Shown here in pieces: positions 6,718 to 15,200 of a stretch of 33,026 nucleotides of DNA. The notes under the pieces were generated by a model. The model worked only from the letters and a program-made list of their open reading frames with translations. It was not told the origin of the DNA and did no database searches. Location: positions 1-33,026 of IMG/VR virus record IMGVR_UViG_3300047319_000924. One strand, 5' to 3'. The stretch's first letter is position 1; each line of letters begins with the position of its first letter. The position numbers and the translations under genes were made by a program. Origin of the DNA: a virus.

Positions 6718-8610
6718 ATGCCGATGTTCGCCACGGGTAACGCCGGCTGGGACCAGGGCCTGAACAGCCTCGCCGGGAGTTTGTTCCCAGATCCGTCCAA
6801 GCAGGCCCAGGCCGGCTACTACGGCGCCGAGACGGCGAAGACCTTGCTCGACGCCCAGCGTTTGCGTGACGAGAAGGGCTACCGGGACAGCCTCGCGCGC
6901 CAATACCACCTGGACGGGAACGGCCAACCCATCGCCCCGGCGACCCCTCCAGCCGCCGGTCCGCCGCCGCTCGCTGACACGGTGGCGCCCCCGGGACCGC
7001 AACCCTTGGCGATCACGCGGCCAAACCTACCGCCGGCAGGCCCGGCGCCGCCGGACACGCCTTCGCCGGGACCGCCGTCCGCCGTCACCCCGGCGGCTTT
7101 GAACGCGGCGGGTCCGATGCCCGCGCCCAATACCGCCCCTGCTTCAGCCCCGCCGCCGTCGCCAACCTCAACGGCGCCCGGCGGGGGCGTCGCCACGATG
7201 AGCCTTCCGCAGCTTATCGCGCTGAGCCTGTTGGGGGGCCAGCACGCGCCCGAAGCCTCGTTGCTGGCGCGGGCTGAACTGGTCAACCGGGTGCGAACCG
7301 GCCAGATCGCCAATGACCCGGCGCAAATCAACCGGGAGCAGTCCGCCCTGGGCGACAGCCAGCCGCTCCAGTCGGCCACGACGATCCAGACCACGGGCAT
7401 GAACAACGCCACGACCCTGGCGAACACCCGTTTGCAGGGCCAGAACGCGATCAATCTGGCTGATAACGAGATCATGTCGGTGGTGCCGATAGGCCAGAAT
7501 GTGCCGGTCTCCAGGACCAAGGGCTACATCAAGGCGCATCCCGAGGAGTTCAACGCCTACGACAGCGCCCGCGCGGTGGCGGGCGACACGCCCAGGACTG
7601 TTTCTTCGGTGCCCGGCAGCACGACGGCGCCGCCCGTCACGGTTCCACAACGGGATAGCTACAACAGAACGCCTTACGACGAGAACCAGGCCCGGGACGA
7701 CGCCAAACCCGTCACGGTCATAGGCCCGCCATCGGCGCGGTTCCCCAACGGCAGGGGCACGATGACAAAGGGCGAGTTGCGCCAGAACCCGCAATACACC
7801 GAGGAAAACGCGCCGGACGCGGTGATCGGCACCCAGGCCACGCCCGAGGGGCCAAGATCGGCCCGCGCGGGTGGGATGGCCAACCAGGGCGCGACGCCTG
7901 TCCCGTCCAGCACCGACGCGCTGAACGCCCAGCGTCAGGCTGAAATCGCGGACGCGATACGCCGGGGGGACTATGACCTCGCGAAGACCCTGACCGACGC
8001 GATGCAACAGGCGACCGGCGCCACGCAGCCCAAAGGCGCCGTGTCCCAGAAGGAGAGTCAGGCCACCGACCGGTTCCTGGACGACAACTTCGCCAAGATG
8101 TTCCCGGTCCCGGCGCGTCGGGACTGGGGGCAGACCGACCTACCGGCGACGATGGACCCCGCGACCAAGGCTTACGCCACCGAGCGGATGCGCGAACTGT
8201 CGCTCACCGACCCGAGATACCGGTCCGACCCCAACGCCGCCGCCATCGCCGTGTTGGAGGAAATGCGCGGCCAGGGCGTGTGGGCGCGGAAAGGCACCGG
8301 GGACCGGAATGTCGGCGTGATGTCCGGCTGGGGGTTCCAGGGCGCCGACCAACTGACCGGCGGGGACAAGCCTCGCTACATCGTCAAGGGCGATCTGAAA
8401 GGCACGGGCAGGCCGGCGGCGCCGCCGAAACAGGCCGGGCCGCGTGTGGCGCAACCCCCACCCGGCGCGCTGGGACCGGCCCCGCCGGGCGCGGTTGAAG
8501 GCCAGACCGGCACTGGCCCGAACGGCGTCAAGGGCATCGTGCGCGGCGGCTGGATGATGCCCTTGCAAGACGCGGCTTCCGGTATGGGAACCGGCGGGGG
8601 CGGCGGATGA
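6718..8610 (+). CDS. Pro-rich internal or structural virion protein
   Basis: This 630-residue protein starts at an ATG three bases after the previous stop. A short N-terminal domain (residues 1-65; GYYGAETAKTLLDAQRLRDE is a clear helix) leads into a long Pro/Ala linker (about 70-158). A helical middle part follows (LPQLIALSLLGGQHAPEASL near 162-181), then an Asn/Thr/Gln-rich region, a helical segment around 400-510 (LNAQRQAEIADAIRRGDYDL; ATERMRELSLTDPRY), and a Pro/Gly-rich end. In the T7 order this slot belongs to gp15, a large ejection protein, so a scaffold or channel role in the ejectosome is likely. No enzyme motif is present and I cannot name a family. Confidence 0.6.
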   Translation: MPMFATGNAGWDQGLNSLAGSLFPDPSKQAQAGYYGAETAKTLLDAQRLRDEKGYRDSLARQYHLDGNGQPIAPATPPAAGPPPLADTVAPPGPQPLAITRPNLPPAGPAPPDTPSPGPPSAVTPAALNAAGPMPAPNTAPASAPPPSPTSTAPGGGVATMSLPQLIALSLLGGQHAPEASLLARAELVNRVRTGQIANDPAQINREQSALGDSQPLQSATTIQTTGMNNATTLANTRLQGQNAINLADNEIMSVVPIGQNVPVSRTKGYIKAHPEEFNAYDSARAVAGDTPRTVSSVPGSTTAPPVTVPQRDSYNRTPYDENQARDDAKPVTVIGPPSARFPNGRGTMTKGELRQNPQYTEENAPDAVIGTQATPEGPRSARAGGMANQGATPVPSSTDALNAQRQAEIADAIRRGDYDLAKTLTDAMQQATGATQPKGAVSQKESQATDRFLDDNFAKMFPVPARRDWGQTDLPATMDPATKAYATERMRELSLTDPRYRSDPNAAAIAVLEEMRGQGVWARKGTGDRNVGVMSGWGFQGADQLTGGDKPRYIVKGDLKGTGRPAAPPKQAGPRVAQPPPGALGPAPPGAVEGQTGTGPNGVKGIVRGGWMMPLQDAASGMGTGGGGG

Positions 8611-8650
8611 GCGCGGTAGCATCTCATGTGAGTGAGCGGAGCGAACGAAC

Positions 8651-9220
8651 ATGAGCGGCATCGACGATATGATCCGGGGCGCCGCCGAGAAATACAACCT
8701 GGATCACGACATATTCCGCCGCCAGTTGGTGGCCGAAAGCGGGCTCAACCCGAACGCGCGCAACCCGTCCGGCGCCGCCGGCATCGCGCAGTTCATGCCT
8801 GGGACCGCGCGCGGTATGGGGATCGACCCGATGGACCCGGCCCAGGCGATCCCGGCGGCGGCGCTCTACATGCGCCAGAACCTGAACAAGTTTGGCGGCG
8901 ACTACACGCACGCGCTCGCCGCCTACAACTGGGGACCGGGCAACGTATCGCGGAACGGCGTGGGCAACCTACCCTCCGAGACCCGGAACTACATCGCGAA
9001 GATCATGGGCGGCAGCGGCGGCGGTCCCCCGGCGCCGGCTGGCCCACTCCCATCAGCGGGACCGGACGCGCCAGCCGGACCGTTGATGGCGGCGGCGGCG
9101 CCGGACGGTCCTCCCCTTCCCATGCCGCCGCCGCCACAAGATCCCGCCATCGCGGGCGCGCCCACGTCGCTGGCGGACGCTTTCACCCAGGCCGCGCGGC
9201 GCGGTCAGGGTCTCGCATAG
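8651..9220 (+). CDS. Virion lytic transglycosylase (SLT domain)
   Basis: This is a 189-residue protein. Residues 5-120 form a soluble-lytic-transglycosylase/goose-lysozyme-like domain: catalytic Glu29 in LVAESGLNPNARN, the GIAQFMPGTARGMGID motif (about 44-59), and AAYNWGPGNV (about 96-105). The rest is a Pro/Ala-rich tail. It cleaves the glycan strands of peptidoglycan without water, giving 1,6-anhydro ends, and would open the wall during DNA entry. In T7 this domain is the N-terminus of gp16; here it is a separate gene whose stop directly abuts the start of the giant ejection protein. No signal peptide is seen, which fits delivery in the virion. A purine-rich stretch (GAGCGGAGCGAAC) precedes the start. 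Confidence 0.88.
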   Translation: MSGIDDMIRGAAEKYNLDHDIFRRQLVAESGLNPNARNPSGAAGIAQFMPGTARGMGIDPMDPAQAIPAAALYMRQNLNKFGGDYTHALAAYNWGPGNVSRNGVGNLPSETRNYIAKIMGGSGGGPPAPAGPLPSAGPDAPAGPLMAAAAPDGPPLPMPPPPQDPAIAGAPTSLADAFTQAARRGQGLA

Positions 9221-12200
9221 ATGCCGCCGCCGCCTTTGGACGGCTGGACGATGGACCCGCCGCCGGGACCGGAGCCTGTCAGTGCGCCGGCCAACGGCGG
9301 CTGGGCGATGGACCCACTTCCGGCGACCACGCCAAACCCCGCCCCGGCGCCCGCCACATCAGCGAATGGCTGGACGATGGACCCGCCTCCGGTGACGACC
9401 ACGCCGGCCCCTGTCCCGGCGCCCGCCACGTCCGCCACGTCGATGCCGCAGCCCATGCCGATGACCGATCTGGGGGCGATCTTCACGCCGCCGCCAGACC
9501 CCAACGCGCCGCCGGAACCGCCTGACACGCGCCCGGGGTTTGTCTCGGGTGTCCTGGGCGGGCTGGGCGCCGCCGGGCGGGAAGCGAAGCAACTGGCGGC
9601 GGGCGATGCTTTCACCGCCACCGAACCGCCCCCACCGCAGCCCGAAAGGACGCTCATGGGCCGGGTGGGTTACGGCGTGGCGCACAGCGCGCCCACGCTG
9701 GGCGGCATGGCGCTGGGCACGTATCTCGGCGCGGCGGCGGGCACCCCGGCGGGACCATGGGGGACCACCCTGGGCGGACTGGGCGGCGGCGCGCTGGGCG
9801 GGTCTCTCACCGACTTCGCCCAGAGCCTGATACCCGCTTACGAGGACGCGCTGCGCCAGGGCCTCGACCACGACGCCGCCGTCAATCAGGCATATCACGT
9901 GGCCGAAGCGTCTGGCGCCTTCACGGGCCTGACCGCGCCCTTGTTCGGTCTCCGCGCGGTGAAATCCATGGTAGGCAATCTACTGTTCCACGCCGCCGTG
10001 ACCGGTCCCGGGACCGGCGCCGTCAAGCAGGGCGTGATCGACCCCGCCATCACGGGCCAGCCGACGCCGAGCGCCGACGAGATGCTTCAGGGCGCCATCG
10101 AGAACGCCATCGGCGGCGGTGTCGCCGGGGGTGTGATGCACTACGGCCAGCACTTCGGGGGGCAACTCGCCACGCGGCTGCGCGGCGGCGCTACCACCAG
10201 CGGCGATGGATCAGGAACAGCGCCACCACCGTCAGGACCAGGGACGCCCCTGACAGCACCAGCGACAGAACCACCGCCCATTCCATCGCGACCCACGCCT
10301 TTCACCGATCTGGTCCGTCCCCCGCCCGAGGGCGTGGCGCCGGGCGAGGCCGTGCCGATCACGACGCCGACGCCTGAGCCCCCACCCATACCACCAAGGG
10401 AGACACCCCCGGATGCTATCACAGCCCAACCCCGTCCCGGCGAACCCACCGCCGCCCCTGTTATTCCCGAACCGCCCGCCGCCGTCCCGCCCGGTGAGCC
10501 AGCCGGCACGGAAACCGCCCGTCCTGGTATGGAGCCGCCCGCCCGTCCAACTGGAACTATTCCCGTGGATGAAACCCGGCCAGGACAACCGCCTGAGCCG
10601 GGCGTCGCTCCCGGCGTGGTTCGACCCGAGCCAGCCCTTGTTGCCCCGGAGCCCCCAACCCCCGGTGTAGAGCCTGGAACTGAGCCGGGCGCGCACCAAC
10701 CCGGCGCGCCCCTGGCCAACGGCTTCTTCACCGGTCCCGAGCCAGGGGACAGGTTCCGTGTCGGGCCAACCGCTTCAGTCAATGGCGCGCTTCTGCTCGA
10801 AAAGCGGAGCGGCGGTGGAAGCGTGTCGAGTTTCTTTCTCGGTAAGGACGGCAACCTGATCGACGCGGATACGGTCCGCTTAAATGATGCCGCGAGCCGT
10901 GACAGACTTTGGACGCCGGAAACGCCGGAACACGCGGCGGCGGCTACCGCGATCCTGCAAGAGATGGGCGCGCTACCGCTCACAGCGCCGCGACGGCTTG
11001 AACTTCGGGCGCGACTGCGCCGGCTCGTAACCGGCGAGGAACCACCCGGGACAGCACCGGTCCCGGGACAGGCCGAACCTGTCCCGGGACAAGCCGAACC
11101 CAGAGGAACGATAGCCAAACCGATCCCGATCACACCGGAACCGACCCCGTCACCAGAGTCCACGCCCCCAGCGCACGAAACGCCGGGCACCCCCGCCTAT
11201 AAGCTGGGTGAACTGGACCGCGCCAACGCCCCAGACGAAGCCTACCGCGACGCCCTTTCGACGGGGTCCAAGGACCCGCTCAAACCAGGCGAGACATGGC
11301 GGGACCGGCTCGTTAAGTGGGTGGACCAGGAACGCGCCGCCGCGACCGCCGGGGAACCCGAGACTTCCGCACAAGGAGCGAACGCACCGGGAACAGTCCC
11401 GGCGCCGCCCGCCGCAGCCGAGACGCCCACGCCTGTCGCCGCGCCCCAAGCGACTGAAACCCCACGCCCGGGGGATTACACCTACACCCCGATGAATGTG
11501 GACGAGCCCACCACGGACAAAGTCTTCTATCACGGCACGAAAGCGCCCATCGCGAAGCTGGCGGACGCCGACATATACTCGTTCAGCAACACCGGGAACC
11601 TATATGGCCATGGGCTGTATTTAACCGATCACCCGGAAGTCGCGCGGTCTTACTCCGAAGTAAAAGGGCGGGGACCCCCGGGCAAGGTTTTCGCCGCGCG
11701 GTTGCACGACCTGAAGCTGTTGGACCTGGACCGGCCCGCGCATCCCGATCTTGTCGCCGCGTTCCGTGACGCCGCCGGGGATTACCTCCCGGAACACCTC
11801 GACGAGGGCCTGACCGGCAAGGACCTGTTCGAGGCAGTAAAGGAGAACATGCGGGACGACGGGCTGACGCGTGATGAAGCGTCAGAGGTTCTTTATGGCG
11901 TCGCGCATAACCTCGACGAGCGAGGCTACGACGGCTTTCGCCACGAGGGCGGCGGGATCAGAGGCCGCGAGCATGGCAAGCACAACGTCGCCATACTGTT
12001 TGAAGCGGGGGCTTCGGTGGACGGGCGAGAGGTTGGAAAGCCTGTCGGATCGAAGTTCACGGAGATCAAACACCCTGGCGCGCGGCTGGCGGACCAGGAA
12101 CCACCCGGCACCCTGGAGTCCCGCGCGAGCGGTCCCGTATTCAAGCCGGTTCCAAAAGACTGGCGCTTCGACGCCGAGCCCGCCACCCCGGATGGGTATT

Positions 12201-15200
12201 CAACCCTGACACTGAAAGACGCCGCCGGGGCGGTGCAATATAAAGCCCAGATCCTGGAAGACAGCCCAGGGGTTTTCGGGCTGGGTCAGGTTGAAAACAT
12301 CTCCCGGTCGCAAAGAGGCATAGGCCCCGCCTTTTACCGTGACATAGCGGACCACGTGAACGCTCTGGGCGGCAAACTCTATGTCGGCATAGACGCCACG
12401 CCCCCCGCTCAGAACGTGCATGTCACGTTGGACAAAGCAGGGGCTTTGCGTAAAGTTTCGCCTGAAGAAGTCATCAGGGATCAATCAAGATCGGCTGACG
12501 CGGCTGGGATGTCCGCCAAGGAAGTGCGCGCCGAAATCGCGGATCGGAACATCTACGAAGTCTTGCCGAGAGAACCGCGCCTGACCGACCAGGAAGCGCC
12601 CGGCACCCTGGAGTCCCGCGCGGGCTTCCGCCGTAAAGCCCCGGCGCCGGGCGAGCCACCGCCTTTACCGCCTCGCACGCACGCCCCGACGCGCAAGGAC
12701 CCGGTGGTCACACCCCAGGTGGGCGATCCGCTCACGTTCAAGGACTACGCCTACAGCGAGGGCACGCCGGCCTATCGGGACGCGTTCCACGACGCGCTGC
12801 GCGGGACCGGGACCGACCCTAACACCATGACCAACCGGCCCATCGCGGAACAGGTCAAGGTCCTGGGCGACGCCCTGAAGACCAAATACGGCTTCGACAA
12901 GGTCGAGATCGACCCCGGCGTGGAGCACAAGACCACGCGCGATCAACTCCTGAACATGCACCATAACATGCAAAACATGGCCCACGCGCTGGGCTGGAGC
13001 CAGGAGACCATCGCGCTGAACGGCAGGCTGGGCCTGCATCTGGTGCCCTACAACTTCAAAGGCGAAAACTGGTTCGGGTCCTACAGCTTCGCGGACAAGA
13101 CGATCCATATTTCGGGTGGATCGAACTCCTACGCGCACGAACACTGGCACGCCATCGACGACTATATGACCGATCTGCTGCACGCCAACCCGAACAAGAA
13201 AGCGTTGCTGTCCTGGAACGCCCGGGACGGCGCGCTTGACCCGTCCGATCCCGTGCAAAGCGCGTTCGCCCGCGTACTGAACGCCATGTCCTACAACCGG
13301 GGCGAGGAAATGCTGCGCCGGTTAAAGCTGGAGCAAACCGCCCAGAAAGTCACCAAAGCGGGACAGCCCACCAAGAGCGCGCTGGCGGCGCGGGCTGAAA
13401 TCGAGAACCTGGACAAAGGCGCGTCCCGGCTGCGCATCCCGCCGTCCGACCTCAGAACCGCCGCGCTGAAGGGACCCAACCCCCAATATTGGGCCAGCAT
13501 CCATGAACTGTTCGCCCGCGTGGGCGAAGCCTTCACCGCCCATAAGATGGAACAGATGCACCTGGACCCGTCCGGCGTGGTGACGCCCGACAAGGGCTAC
13601 CAGGACCGGATGCTGGCCGAAGTCCTGCATCGCTACCCGGACGCGGGCGACAGGCGGGAGATGTTCAAGGCGTTCGCGGATCTGGTCACGGAACTGGATC
13701 ACGCGTCGGTCCTGAACCGGGGCCTGCCCCCGGCGGAACGGACCTCCGAGGCGCACACGCTCAAACCCTGGTCCCAGCGCCCGCCTGACATCAGGCCCGG
13801 CATGATGACGGCGATCCGCGAGGACCTGAAGTCGCTACGCTGGGCCAACCTGTTCGGTAAAAACGCGGGCCACGAGCCCCTGTTCCATGATCCCGACGCG
13901 CCCGCCGCGCCACTGGATTACTCCGGTTTCGGCAAGACACGGGGGCTGGTCTCGCCGGTCATGCGGCCCATCGTCGGTAAAGAGGCGGGACCCTTTTCTG
14001 GGACCGGCGAGAGCGCCCGGCGGATCTGGTATTCAGCCCTGGGTAATCTTGAGGATATCCGTGACAGGGCGCCGCCCGCCGCGCGGAAATACATCCAGCG
14101 CATCCGGGACCGCATCGGGACCGATCCCGAGTCAGGGCGCCTCATCGGCCAAACCTACGCGGAACGTGTCCGCTACGACGAGCAGCGCGGCGTGGCTCAG
14201 TTTGCCGACATCTTCCGGGACAATGGCATCGTCCAGAAGGTCACGCGCCGGCCCCAGTTGACCAATCTCCAGGACGCCATGGTGCGGCACGTGCTGACCA
14301 CGGGCGAGACCAGCTACCCGCGCGACGCGCACGACCTGACCGGCGCCGGTCCCAGGACCCAGATACCGCCGGAACTGGTCAAGGTGGCCCACGAAATCCG
14401 GGGCAAGACCCTGGACCCGCTCTACGACCGGATGAAAGCCGCCGGGATGGACATCGGCTACGCCAAAAGCGGTTATTTCCCCAGGTCCTATAACGACCGG
14501 AACATACTGAGCAACAAAGACGAGTTCATCCACGACAGGGCTCGCCTCAACCGTTTCATCTTCGACAAAGACCTTGGCGCTATGCCCGACGACGCCGCCA
14601 AGGCCGGGCGTTTGCACAAATGGTGGACCGAGACCCCCGACGCCGTGCGCCGAAGCGGGCTGTTCCCGAACGACACGCGGACGGCCATGGCCCAGTTGGG
14701 CCGTAACCTGCGGCGCATCGGCGAAATCGACCGGGAACTGGCGGCGGGACCAGGGGGGCCGGGGGTGAACCCGACCACGCACGATCCCATCGCCCTGGGC
14801 GCCGAGCGGGAAGGACTGCGCGTGGAGAACGCGAACATCCATGACCAGCACATGGAAGCCGTGCGCGACCCGCTGGCGCACCACGAGGCGAACAACGTCT
14901 TCAACCAGATCGCGGACGGCAATCCGCTCAGGTTCACCACGCTGGGACCGGACAGCCAGTTCACCCGAGGCCGGGTGCTGCCGCCCGAGACCGACCAGAT
15001 CATGCGGCGCTGGATGCACACCAAGGTCCTGGACACGATCCCGCACTACATCGGCGGGGTGTCCCGCAAGGCCGCGTATCAGGAGATGTTCGGCAAAAAC
15101 GGCGAGGCCAACGCCCAGGACATCAGCGACGCCCGAGCCAACGGGATGCACGGGTCTTACTCGGATCAGATCCACATGATTATCGAAGCGGTGACGGGCA

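Noticed and set aside
9757-10377. Arg-rich plus-strand frame inside the giant gene
   Set aside because: Composition is that of a shifted frame and it lies wholly within a well-supported gene.
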